Assembly (NCBI GenBank): GCA_932521025.1
Contig: OW051468.1
Location: forward strand, 3,906,064-3,970,063
Length of the DNA: 64,000 nt
DNA from: Oscheius onirici
Taxonomy: Eukaryota; Nematoda; Chromadorea; Rhabditida; Rhabditidae
Reading direction: 5' to 3'
Below the pieces are notes generated by a model. The model made no database searches. It was given only the letters and a program-made list of their open reading frames with translations, and was not told where the DNA came from. The first letter of the stretch is position 1, and each line of letters starts with the position of its first letter. Positions 45,740 to 57,000 of this stretch are shown in pieces. A program made the position numbers and the translations under genes.

Positions 45740-46897
45740 ATGCCCCCGAAGACTGCCCAGAAGAAGAAGACGAAGAAGGAGAAGACGATCCAGGAGGAAT
45801 CGGGCAAGAAGAAGAAGAAGAAGCCGACTACCAGGAAGATACCCAGTGCAGCGACCGCGACTCCGACGGATCCTGTCGACCGTCTGATTTCCATTGCCCA
45901 GCCGATGGTAGCAGAACCGCCGAAGCCGACAACGACTCGAGGAGGAGCCAGTCGAGCCGTGATCAACTGGGTTCAGCGAGCCTTGGACATGGGTGTTCCG
46001 GCTCTCCAGGCCGAATACAACGGACTGGCCAAGTACACGTTGCCGGAGATGACCTACGAGGCCTTCAAGACGAACCACGAGGCTGGCAAGAACCGCTACC
46101 AGGATGTGCCGTGTCAGGATCAGAGTCGTGTCGTGTTGAAGTGGCCTGGCTGTTCGATCGACTACATCCACGCCAACTATGTGACCACACCGCAAGGACC
46201 TCGTCGATTCATCTGCACTCAGGGTCCTCTCGACTGTACTGTGACGGAATTCTGGACGATGATTCTGCAGGAAGAGGCCACCGTCATCGTGATGCTCTGC
46301 AATGTGATCGAGTGTGGCAAGCTCAAGTGTGCCCAATATTGGCCGGAAAAGGAAGGAGAGTCGAGCAAAGTCGACTGCTGTGAGATCACGAACAAGGGAG
46401 CCGTCTTTCTGCCGAGTGAGCCGACCGTGAAGAAGACTGCCCTGCTGGTCCGGTACAAGGATGCGAACAGACGCGACATCGAGCGGACGATTCACCATTT
46501 CCAGTGGCTCGACTGGCCGGATCGCGGTGTGCCTCCGTGTCGTTTGACGGCCATGGAACTGCTGTCCTCGGTCCGCGGCTCCAAACAGCCAATCGTCGTC
46601 CATTGCTCTGCCGGAATTGGCAGGACGGGTACCATCGTGGCCATCGAGTACATCATGGAGAGACTGGCAGCTGGACAGGAATGTGCCGCCATGAATGAAC
46701 TGCTCAAGGAGCTCCGCAACCAGAGGGCCTACAGTATCCAGAACGCGGTGCAGTATCTCTACATCCACAGAGTTATGCTCTGCTACTTTCTGGAGAAGCA
46801 CAAGGAGAGACACGCCTATCTGCTCGAGGAGAATGGCAACAAGGACAAGTACAACCGCTTCATCGAGGAGTACAACATGGCCACCGACACCAAGTAG
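45740..46897 (+). CDS. Protein tyrosine phosphatase, intronless (sperm/germline type)
   Basis: This is a classical PTP that hydrolyses phosphotyrosine through a Cys-phosphate intermediate. The Lys-rich N-terminal tail (MPPKTAQKKKTKKEKTIQEE) precedes a complete catalytic domain: NRYQDVPCQDQSRVVL, DYIHANYVTTPQGPRRFICT QGPL, VIVMLCNVIECGKLKCAQYW P, the WPD loop WLDWPDRGVP and the P-loop VVHCSAGIGRTGT with Cys and Arg, then the Q-loop region QRAYSIQNAVQYLYIHR. All catalytic residues are present. There is no intron in 1.16 kb, and GC content is much higher than in its neighbours, as in the many nematode sperm PTP genes. An AATAAA lies at 46907. Confidence 0.93.
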   Translation: MPPKTAQKKKTKKEKTIQEESGKKKKKKPTTRKIPSAATATPTDPVDRLISIAQPMVAEPPKPTTTRGGASRAVINWVQRALDMGVPALQAEYNGLAKYTLPEMTYEAFKTNHEAGKNRYQDVPCQDQSRVVLKWPGCSIDYIHANYVTTPQGPRRFICTQGPLDCTVTEFWTMILQEEATVIVMLCNVIECGKLKCAQYWPEKEGESSKVDCCEITNKGAVFLPSEPTVKKTALLVRYKDANRRDIERTIHHFQWLDWPDRGVPPCRLTAMELLSSVRGSKQPIVVHCSAGIGRTGTIVAIEYIMERLAAGQECAAMNELLKELRNQRAYSIQNAVQYLYIHRVMLCYFLEKHKERHAYLLEENGNKDKYNRFIEEYNMATDTK

Positions 46898-46919
46898 ACG
46901 AGAATAATAAACATCGAGC

Positions 46920-48003
46920 AAAGTCTTGATCTCTCGTCTTTTGAATCTCTTCTTGTATAAACTGATAACTTTCTTTTGTTCAAAAGGAAACTTTGAAGAC
47001 AACCACGTGGCTCGAATCGCCCTCCCAATTCCTCTAGATAACAAGTAGCTACTGTTCTCTGCTCCCAATGGTCTGAAAAGCAATTGTTCAAAGTTATTTT
47101 GACTTGAATCTTGGCAGTCAGAATCTTATTCTGTTTCCTGTACCATTTACAGAAGACTGCCCAAGAAAAATTTTACTGTGACCTCGATTTGGGGGAACTG
47201 GGGTGAAGCAAGCTTCGAAAGTTGTTCGGATACTTCAGTAAAAGTCAGAACTTCTCTCGAACTTTGCGTACAAAAATAACCGGAGGTCGTGGACTCTTAC
47301 CTCACTATCTCTTCTCTATCTCTTATCTCGGCTTCCACGTCGTAAATCATCCCATCTTCTGACTTTCTCCCTCTTCTTTCGTTATTTACCTTGGTGCTTA
47401 TTGCCTCTCCTCTTTGCTACCCGTCGAAACAGGGTGGTATTTGGTCAGAATGATAGTGCTATCCATCTTCTTCTATCACTGACAGATTGTCCTTTCTCTC
47501 CCGAAGAAGAACCGAACAATATTTCCGGGAAAGAATCGGATCTTTCAAGGTCTCACTCTGTCCCACGTGATCTGATCTTCAGAGAGACTAATTCCTAGCT
47601 TATGATTTTTGTCAGTCGCTCGATAACAGTTCTCCAAAAACTGGCTGTACCGACCAAAAGTTCGTGTCGTTCTCTAATTCATAACAGGAGAAATAACTAG
47701 TGCCAACGCATAGATTGAATTCGATAGGCGGTGTTCCTGATTTACGAATTTAATTTACGAAAGCGTAGATATATTTTTTAAATTCAGTTTAGATCTAGGA
47801 ATTCTAATAGAATGTATCAGTATGTTATTACATCGAACTTCACGACTTCTTTAAATGCAACTAGAGTCTGTTGTAGTAACTTGTTCAGTCATTTTTAGTC
47901 AAGAGCGGTGATATTGTCTTCCAGTTAATCCTTTCACCCTTACAAACTTTTATGCCCTTAGCTTCTACTTTACAAATATCGTAATTTCAGCTTGGTTCGC
48001 ACG
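46920..48003. other. Intergenic region upstream of PNP
   Basis: No gene is recognised. An acceptor-like aatttcag lies 14 nt before the PNP ATG, suggesting SL trans-splicing. The frame at 47401-47598 has no motif. Confidence 0.4.
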
Positions 48004-49077
48004 ATGCCATCTTACTCGGAACACCTTCCTATCAAGTTAGCTTTCCCTTTCTGCCCTCTTTACCACGTTTATTCAGCCCTCGCAACTACGACGATTTTTT
48101 GTCAGTAGTCGAGTCTATCAAGCAGCAAATAGGAGAAGAAGTAGCCAAAGCTGATGTATGCGTTCTCTCTTGAAAAAGAACCACGAATTCAGATCGGAAT
48201 AATCTGTGGCTCAGGCTTGGGACCAATCGGAGATGCAATTGAAAACGCTACAGTTCTTCCCTACGAGAAAATCCCCGGTTTCATGAAGCCGAAAGTTCCC
48301 GGCCACAAGGGAAACCTTGTTTTTGGAACCTTGGCTGGAAAAAGAGTTGTTGCTCTTCAGGGACGCTTCCACGCCTACGAACACGGAATGAACTTGGCCT
48401 TGGTATTTTTATCAGAAACCATAAATTCTGTTTAGTGTGCTCTCCCGGTCAGAGTCATGGCTGCTTTCGGCTGTAAGACTCTCATCGCTTCTTGCGCAGC
48501 TGGCGGAGTTCGAAAAGAGTACAAGGTCGGCGAGTTCATGCTCATCAAAGACCACATCAGTTTCCCAATGCTCTCCGGATTCTCTCCACTCGTTGGAGTC
48601 AGTGATCGTCGTTTTGGAGAGCAATTTGTCTCTCTTCACCAACTTTACGACAAAGATTTGAGGTTTCGGTTTCACCAATTTATCTTAACAATATTATTCG
48701 TTTTAGACAACTCGCTCACAATGTGGCCAAGAAGCAGACTCTTGTTCTTCACGAAGGAATTCTGTCCCAAAGCGCCGGACCACAGTACGAGACACCCGCT
48801 GAAGTAGCTGCTCTACAGCAGATGGGAGTAGACTGTGTTGGAATGTCCATTGCTCACGAGTCGACCGTTGCCAAACAGTGTCATATGAAGGTCCTCGCCT
48901 TTTGTCTAATCACCAACAAGTGAGTTCCTCGACATTTTTCCGAATAATTTTGTCTATAGAGCTAACATCGACGCCGACGATTCTGAGCTCGTAAGCCACG
49001 CCGAAGTTTTAGAGGCAGCCGTGAGAGGAGGAGAACTGGCCACGGCTTTCGTCAAAGGAATTGTGAAAGAAATCTAG
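48004..49077 (+). CDS. Purine nucleoside phosphorylase
   Basis: The enzyme cleaves inosine and guanosine with phosphate in purine salvage in the cytosol. Five or six exons give MPSYSEHLP..., the phosphate loop [51 protein letters not shown] (sugar/phosphate site), [20 protein letters not shown], and the base-site block [24 protein letters not shown]. It ends [11 protein letters not shown] at 49077. Length is close to the usual 290 residues. After GMS the family usually has a TVPE segment, while here it reads [25 protein letters not shown], a modest variation of the C-terminal part. Confidence 0.92.
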
Positions 49078-49339
49078 AAACTTTTATAAAGAGCTATATA
49101 TTGTCTTGGTTTCGAAGAGGTGCTGGAAAGTGTTAATTCGAAAGAGATTGAGACAGGATTAAGCAAAAGAGAGTGAGAAGAGGAAAACTTCTACTGGTTT
49201 CAGCTGCTGGAAACAATTTTTAATTTTGAGAACCGTTCAGAGGGAAGTTTATTAGTCGGCTATCAACAAGATTGATTGGGTGAGGATCGACCAGAAGAAT
49301 GATTCTCTGGAGGTATAAAAAGTTTATGTTGAAGCAATC

Positions 49340-49598
49340 TCAATTCTTGATGACTTCCTTCGATCCGGTAGAGTCATCTTTCTTCGGACGTAGCTTCGTC
49401 TCGTAGATTCTGTTTGCCCGGGGACGAATGCCAAACCAGCCGCAGAAAGAAATTCCGACGATGAGCAACAGCCAGAAGAGTAGACAGACAGCGCCGCCGA
49501 TTTCCCAGAAGAGTGGCTGACAGTGAATCTGATCGGCGAACGTATAACAGATCCTGCAAGTAGAATGGACTGAATGCATTGGGAGAAGAGACATACAT
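49340..49598 (-). CDS. 70-residue single-pass membrane protein with a start codon split by an intron
   Basis: The protein reads MICYTFADQIHCQPLFWEIG with a membrane segment GAVCLLFWLLLIVGISFCGW F and a basic-acidic tail (RANRIYETKLRPKKDDSTGS KEVIKN) ending at 49340. The ATG is formed only after splicing: AT at 49597-49598 and G at 49556, joined across a 40-nt intron (49557-49596). The family is unknown. It lies downstream of pyridoxal kinase on the same strand, possibly its operon partner. A truncated RTE has landed just upstream (49655-49839). Confidence 0.5.
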
Positions 49599-49654
49599 AG
49601 CAACAGCTTGTGGAGAGACTATTATAGAAATGGAAAAGCACTTTTCTAATAATA

Positions 49655-49839
49655 ATTATTATTATTATTTATTTCCAAATCGTAGAAATATCTTTGTTGG
49701 ACAATGACTCTATTCCACTGTTCACTTGAAGCAGTCCCCCAGGATGTATCAAAGTATTTCTTAAGGAAGTCTCTCCATCTTGAGGGTAGTTGTCTTCTAG
49801 GACGTTTCCTGTCATACGGGAGCCAACTAGTCACGGCCC
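49655..49839 (-). mobile_element. 5'-truncated RTE tail with a 43-bp target-site duplication
   Basis: The minus strand encodes the RTE C-terminus (TSWLPYDRKRPRRQLPSRWR, then DFLKKYFDTSWGTASSEQWN) and ends in an (att)n tract. The flanks 49612-49654 and 49840-49882 are direct repeats of 43 bp differing at two positions (ggagagactattat onwards to ttttctaataatt). This is a long target-site duplication. Confidence 0.85.
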
Positions 49840-49984
49840 GGAGAGACTATTATTGAAATGGAAAAGTACTTTTCTAATAATTACCAGAAGAGCATAAGAC
49901 ACAAGATTTATTGTTTTCTACGTTACAAATAGACGATATGCGGATGAAAAGTGACATTGGAATGGACTAGTTGAGGCACTTGAA

Positions 49985-51120
49985 TCACAGTTCTTCGATG
50001 CGGATGTTGTCGTTGGATGATGGGGAGAGCAGTTCGATCCGGGACTGGACAAGCCTCAACTCGGACATGGCCTTCGAGTTGATGTCCAGCTGTTTCTGTG
50101 CGTGGCTGCTCGTCTTTTTCAGCACATCCTGCATCGAACAGAGCACACGACGAACAGCTTCCTTCACGTCTCCCTTGAGTTCGGTCAACCAGACGACCAG
50201 CAGCGAGGTGAATGTGTCTCCAGTTCCGACAAACTGTCCTTCCAGACGCGGGAACTCGAACTTGAAGCGTTTCTTCTCCTTCGTCTCCTTATCTGAACTT
50301 TTCTATTGTTCCAAAACGGAAGTACAACAAACCGTAGATGCTGGCCAGACAGATGAGCGACTGTTCGGACTGGGCGGCCTCGATTCCACTCGTCACGACG
50401 ACGATTTTGACTCCTCTCTCATGCATGGCATCCATTCCTCGGACAGCTTCCTCTATCGTGTTGATCTTGGTGCCAGTCAATTCGCCCAGCTCGAAGGCAT
50501 TTGGAGTGAGCACGTCGGCCAGCGGCACAATGACATCCCGATAGACGGGCAACAGTTCCAGAGGGACGTAGTATCGACCATTGTCTCCCATGACCGGATC
50601 ACAGACATAGACAGTCTGTTCATCACGCTTCTTCAAATCAGCCACAATGTCGGCAATCTTCCTCAAAAAGTCAATGTTTCCACAGTAGCCGGTCAAGATA
50701 TGGCTGTAGTTGTTGATGTTGTTCAGCTTCAGTCCCTCATACAACTCGCTCAGATCCGTGTCGGTCAAATTCTGTCCCTTCACGTGCTCATAGCCTGCAA
50801 ACAAATTTATTCTTTGATGTTCTTCTTCATCTTTGAACAGAACAAAGCGACTTATTAGTTCGGTTAGGCCAAACGAAGAAAATTACTTTTGGGAAGAGAC
50901 TTATAAGAGACGAAACCTTTGTGGGAGCTGTACTGAACACTGTTTATGAAGTCCACCTCGAAACCGTGAAGCTGAAGTGGAAATGTTTGAAGGAAAGAAG
51001 AGCACAAACCTGAAGAGGAAGGACGGAACATTTGTTGCCGGCGTAGCCATGGACGACGTGACTTTGAATGGACAGGACTCGTTCGCATCTCTCTCGCGAT
51101 AGAGCAACTTCGACGGTCAT
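49985..51120 (-). CDS. pdxk-1: Pyridoxal kinase
   Basis: The enzyme phosphorylates pyridoxal to the B6 coenzyme in the cytosol. Exons give [109 protein letters not shown] and the catalytic [18 protein letters not shown], ending [15 protein letters not shown] at 49985. The substrate segment [10 protein letters not shown] and the GTGD anion hole with catalytic Asp are intact, and length (about 320) is normal. A tctcag acceptor abuts the ATG, suggesting trans-splicing. AATAAA lies at about 49905 on its strand. Confidence 0.93.
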
Positions 51121-51337
51121 CTGAGAAATGGACTCTTCGATCAGGGGAAGACGAGGAACGGGAGGCAGATGAGTCAGTGGAAACGGCAACATCGAGATGG
51201 GAGTGTATTTGGAGAGTTGTTAATAATCAAGCTACTTTGTTTTCAATTAAAAGTTACAAAAAGTTTTCTAAAGTCTGAATAGAAACTAAATTGTGCTTTA
51301 TTACTCGATACAGAACCTCGAATGGGTGTTCGGCAAA

Positions 51338-51562
51338 ATATCTCTCTACTACTAAAGTGCAATGGTGTCTGTGGTGGACTGTTTGTTTGTTTGTCCGAGA
51401 CCACGAACAAGTCAGGACAAGTTAGCTTTTCTTAGGATTAGATAGTTAGTTTTGAACTTAGGGGGAACGAGAAATCTAATGTTTGGACAACATTCTTCGC
51501 ACTTCTGAGGGCCGCAGGTGCCAAGGCGGCGACTTTTTGGAAAGTCGTAGACGGCTGGTCTG
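51338..51562 (-). repeat. Dispersed ~230-bp repeat, copy 2 (inverted relative to copy 1)
   Basis: It matches 41045-41292 in reverse complement over nearly its full length, with scattered substitutions and small indels. No coding capacity is evident. No short terminal inverted repeat or target duplication could be fixed by eye. Confidence 0.8.
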
Positions 51563-52133
51563 GCTTCCAAAACAGACTGATATGGGCAGTATAATAAGTT
51601 GCAATGGTGAAAGAAAACGTGAGTTGGAGAAATGAACGAAACTTTTTGGCACTGACGAGCCATTGAGAAATGAGAATGACACATCGAATGACTAACGAAC
51701 GGCACAAAAATAACAAGGACAAAAGTAAATATACAGCCGAAAAACGCAGGCGCTTTTTGGAAGGAACACTTCGCTTGTGAGACTTTACAATGAAGTCTTT
51801 GAACGAATCAATGAAGTGATAGGATAGTCAACTGAAAGTTTCCAAAAATACACCTACGTACGGAAAGCGTAGAGAATACGAGCGTATAGGAAGAGAATTC
51901 ACAAATGTTTCGTTAGGTCTGGCGAACAGACATGATGACAATGGTATTGGTGCAAAAGATGAAGGTTTAGGTTACATGGTTGTTCAATAAGAGGCCTCTC
52001 GCGTCATTTCCATATGTTCGCCGGGATTACTCACCCGTCGGAGGAGAAGTGGCTCTCGGAATGGGAATCGATGAAAGAACAATAGAGGGACAAGTACCCT
52101 AGAACATTCGGAAAGAATTCACAAGAAATTCAT

Positions 52134-53348
52134 TTAGATTTTGGCCTCTTCACAGACAGCGAGAGCTTCGTCTCTTTCCTCTTCCAGTTCTTTGGTGGTC
52201 AGAGTTATCTTCTCCTTGGCAAACTCGTCCAGTTCTAGACCTTGAACAATCTTCCACTTTTTGGTCGATCCGTCGATTGTGACCGGGAAAGAGAAGATCA
52301 ATCCTAGAGGAATTCCATAGCTGCCGTCGGATGGGACAGCCATCGAGACCCATTCTCCCTAGATCTTTTTGAATTCAATTCGAACAAATACTCACGGGTT
52401 TGGTTCCCTGATGCCAGTCTCGAACATGGTCACAAGCTGCTTTGGCGGCTGACATTGCAGAGGAGAGTTTACGGCGTTCAATGATGGCTGCTCCGCGTTT
52501 CTGGACTGTCTAGAAATCTCTGCAACTGACTATAAAATTTCTCGTACCGTAATGAAGTCTCCTCTGATGTACTGAGGATCATTTATGGCAGTCGGGGCAT
52601 CGAAACTTGACCCGTTTTTGTAGACTTGGGCATGACGGACATCTGGGAACTGAGTGCTCGAATGGTTGCCCCAAATGATCATATTCTTCACATCTTTCAC
52701 CTCGACTCCAGCTTTCAGTGCTACCTAAAGATTCAATGAGTGGATCAGGAATCAAGTTACCTGAGCCAAAGCGCGATTATGATCGAGTCTGGTCATTGCA
52801 GAGAAGTTGTCTGCCGAGATCTTTGAACTCGCGTACTTGGCACAAATAAAGGCATTCGTGTTGGCCGGATTACCGACCACAAGAACTTTGGTAGTCGGTT
52901 TGGCATATTCCGCCAAAGCGCGTCCCTGTGACTTGAAAATCTCAACATTGGCTGCCAGGAGATCTTTTCGTTCCATTTCCTCACGACGAGGCATTGCTCC
53001 GACCAGAAAGGCGTAGTCTACGCCCTCAAAGGCCTCTTTCTCATTCGTCACAGTCAGAACTGCTGTACAATAAAAGATTTAATGAATGCTTAATGTACGA
53101 ACGTACCATGAAGATTGGGCAGAGCACAGTCCTGGAGCTCAAATTTGACTCCTTCCAGAACCTTGGCCATTGGTGGAATGTCCAGAAGGACGAGAGCAAT
53201 CGGTTGTTTCTAAAAGTTACATTTCTAGTCAACATGAAGATGAGCTTGCCTCTCCGAAGACATCTCCCTTGGCAAGTTGCAGCACGAGTGAATAGCCAAT
53301 CTGGCCAGCGGCGCCTGTTACAACAACACGTAGAGGCGTCGACGACAT
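52134..53348 (-). CDS. mdh-1: Malate dehydrogenase, cytosolic type
   Basis: The enzyme interconverts malate and oxaloacetate with NAD. Exons give [20 protein letters not shown] (NAD-binding glycine loop), [45 protein letters not shown] (substrate Arg pair), [34 protein letters not shown] (Asp-His relay region), [16 protein letters not shown] (catalytic His), [17 protein letters not shown] and [17 protein letters not shown], ending [15 protein letters not shown] at 52134. This order and the absence of a targeting peptide identify the cytosolic class. Length is normal (about 333). Confidence 0.95.
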
Positions 53349-54023
53349 TTCTGCAACAACTTTTGCAATCTATTTTAAATTTCTCCCAAGTCTTTGTGTG
53401 TCTGTCTGAAGCTCTAATTGAGGATAAGGAGGGGAGCTTTGTGTGCACTAATTAGTTTTTAGCAAGTCGCGACAGGAAAAGCAAGTGCGCGAAGTGTTCT
53501 AACGACCTTGATAGTTTCTTTGGAGAGTCTGGGTGACTGGAACAGAGTGACAAGGGGAGAAGGGAAGGTACAGTAAGACTGAAACTCACTGAAGCTAGGG
53601 ACGGGCAGGGCGACCCGTTCAGTTCCTACATTTTGAAATTAGGCTTGGGAGGGAGCGGGTTCCAATACAATTTTGGTAGTTTCTTTGGTGGGTCAGGGAG
53701 AGTGTCTGGAGGAGAATAACAAAGGAAAAATAAAAGGGAAACCACGAGGGGGCTCCGTGACTGAGCGAAGTCATGAACTTCTACTTTAGCCCTGGAAGGG
53801 CGTTCCCAACCTTGTTAAATCAATTTTAAAAGAGTTCTTACGAAGTAGTCCACTGTCTTGAACAAAATAGACTAGAAGAAGACTGATAGCCGATCATACT
53901 CTAATTCAAAGTACAGGAAATAATGCGTGAGCGCGAAAATAGATTGAGCCCGCTTTTAAACCCATTTTATGTCCCGCTTTTAGACTCTTCGAATAGCAAT
54001 ACCTTTTTCTAGTACTAGAAAGT
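53349..54023. other. Divergent promoter region between mdh-1 and drsh-1
   Basis: No gene or known repeat is seen. The stretch separates two divergently transcribed genes and likely contains both promoters. Confidence 0.45.
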
Positions 54024-57000
54024 ATGGATAGAGACGAATCACCACCGCCTCCACCACCTGTAAGTTCAGACTCTACAGGTACTCACACAATTCCAGATCG
54101 AGCCATATCCAGGCTCTCCCTCTTCTTCAAATTCTCGACCTCATAGTAGAGAACAGGGAGGAGATAAACGATCGAAACGGGACAGAAGCTATGATCGAGA
54201 AGTTTGAGTTTGTTAACATTTCAAACATTTGTTTTAGAAAAAGAAGACCAAGGTCGAACCAATGACACTCGGAGAACTCGTCGAGAAGACGGCTTCCTCG
54301 AAAACCAGAGCAGAAAAACGAAGACGAGAAGAGAGTCCTGGAAAGGAGTATCAAAAAGCGTCTTCCAAGAAGGATGACAAAAAAGATGAAATGCCGTTTT
54401 TGACAGAAGAAGATCTCAGAGAACCGATCATCATGAATCCGGATGAACCGTTCAATCAAAACTCGATGAGAATCACAAAGAGAGGGTCTTCGACAAAGAT
54501 ACTACCAAATGGCTATCTGAAGGTAACGCTTTATCTTTTTCTTTACTTTGTATTTCAGGTCGACGATTGTGTTTATTCCTCACTGGCAGAACGAGAAATA
54601 TTGAGCAAATTCAATAAGCAAGTTCTCGAGTTTTGTCAGGACGCTAGAGAGAGTCAGCAGCCGTGTCCGCTGCTGCCTCCTCCCCCGACTCATGCTTCCT
54701 GTAAATGTAAGAGTGTTTTGTTTTCGTTTTGTACTTTGATTTTTGAGGCGGAAAAGATGATGAGGACAGTGGATCAGAATCGAGTGCTTCATCTTCCTCG
54801 GAGGATGAATCAAATGACACGCCGAGAAAGAGTACGAGGACGAGGAACAAAGAGCAGCTACTGAACGAGATTCACAGAAAACAGACTCATCCGGCTGCCG
54901 TTGACCCTGCTCTCGTTTTTAATGAGGCTGGAATGGTAAATCCTTTATATCGAAGGTTATCTAAGTTATTCGTGACAGAACCATTATACTCTCCAATTAT
55001 CGGTTAGTTTTTGTTCAATCGATGATTGAGAGTAAAAGATTCTTGTCGCGAAGCCTTTCAAGTGTGTTTCTGTGGTGTCCCTTACCCTTTCCGTTTTAGA
55101 CAAACGACGGTCCTGTCTGTCGTTGTCCGAACAAAGCCCGATCAGAAGGAATCCGACACCATATCTTCATGGGAGAGGAACACATTCAACCATGTAATCC
55201 AAAGTCAAAGTGGGTTCTCATTTCATATTACTAAGTGTCTGTAGTAACGCTGATCGGCTTCACCACTACGTGCTCCAAGTAAACAATGCTGTGAACCCGG
55301 CGTCCCAACGAACTTCCAATGTTAGAGTCGGTCAAGATGTCTACACTTTCCGAGGCTTTTCTGTAAGTTTCAGTGATTTCAGCTTTACAATTATTAGGTT
55401 TTCTTCCATCACGCTCTCCCAGAAATGTTTCCAAGGATTCCCATCTCTCGATGGAACACGGACATTGAGTTTGAGTTTTTTGAAGAACCTGTTCCGGAGG
55501 TTTGTTGTCCATTCAATTTTCATCCTCTTTCAAAACCTGTTTTCAGAACTTTACCATCGGAGAGCTGGATAGTTTCACCACATATCTTCTTGAGAATGTT
55601 CTGGAGCTCTACGACTTTCCTCGTTTTCCTTCTCAGAGTTCAGAAGGCGGTTGTCCAGTCTTCCACGTCATGCCCAGATATACCACCTATTTGGGTTTGT
55701 TCTTTTCTCAGAAAGTTGCACATACCTCTCTTTAGACGGTTCGGTAGTGATGCTCCCGATGGCTGTGGTCCTTGACCAGCTGACTAAAAAGTTCGAGCCA
55801 ATGCTGAATCCGGTCGATGCTGTCGACAAGATGAATTGTCCAGAAGAGCCGTGGACTCGTTTCGTCAACAGTATGAGGTCGTCTCTGCTCATCAATCCCT
55901 TTAAAGTAGGTCATTTTTGTCTTGGCTTAAAGTCAGTTTCAGAGACCGGCCTCCCTTCGAGTCGACAATATTCTTCGAACTGATGGAGCCCGATTCCCGA
56001 CTGTCGTCCACAACACTTTGAGGTTCTTGTCCAGTATCCACTTAATCGAAAGCCTTGTAGATGCCCAGCGTATTTGAGTCTTGATCTGGCAGAAGTTCAG
56101 TCTCTTCAAAAAAAATTGAACAAGATGAAAAAGACGATGCGAATGAAGAAGACTCCCTCTCGAACAGAACTCAGAGAAGCCGACGAGTTGCAGCGAAGAA
56201 TCGAGGAAATGAAGACCAACATGTGAGGGTTTTCACTGAAAGACTAACAAAACTTACAGAGCGACTCGTCGTCCTCTAAAAGTGACCGTTTCTTCGGAAT
56301 ATTATTACAAGACGGGATTTGTGGCAGACATCGTCAGTCATGTACTCACTCTGGGTGTGGCCTGCTTCCATGCCAGACTTCATCTGTCTTTCGATGTAAG
56401 CAGTTCTTCAAAATAAAACAAACTCTCTTTAGAAATTGGAGGAACGCATCAAGTACAAGTTTGCCAACAGAGCTCTGCTCGAATTGGCTCTGATTCATCC
56501 ATCTTTCAAAAATAACTACGGAATGACAGCTGATCATGCCAGAAACACAATTCTAACTTGTGGATACAAGAATTCGATCAAAGGAGAGAAACTCGAAGAT
56601 TTCCGCAAACTCGGTTGGTCTTTGTGCTTCTCCTGTAAATCGTTTCTAGGAGGACATCCTCGAATAGCCGAAAGTATCAGAAGCGGCGATCTGAAAGTCA
56701 AAAACTTCCAAGTAGTTCACAACGAACGACTCGAGTATCTGGGCGATGCCGTCGTCGAGATGGTAACTCTCATTGAAGACAGACAGAAAGAACTTTTTCA
56801 GTTGGTGACAATCCATCTGTTCTTTATGCTCCCTCAACACCAAGAAGGTGGTCTGGCCACTTATCGGAGTGCCTTGGTTCAGAACAGAAATCTGGCAGCC
56901 TTGGCTCAAAAGATGGGTCTCCAGCACTTTCTTCTCTTCACCCACGGACCGGATCTTTGCCACGATGACGACTTTCGTCATGCGCTGGCCAATGCCTTCG

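Noticed and set aside
45725..47083. Long minus-strand open frame (about 450 codons)
   Set aside because: It is a shadow of the GC-rich tyrosine phosphatase on the plus strand, which has all catalytic motifs.
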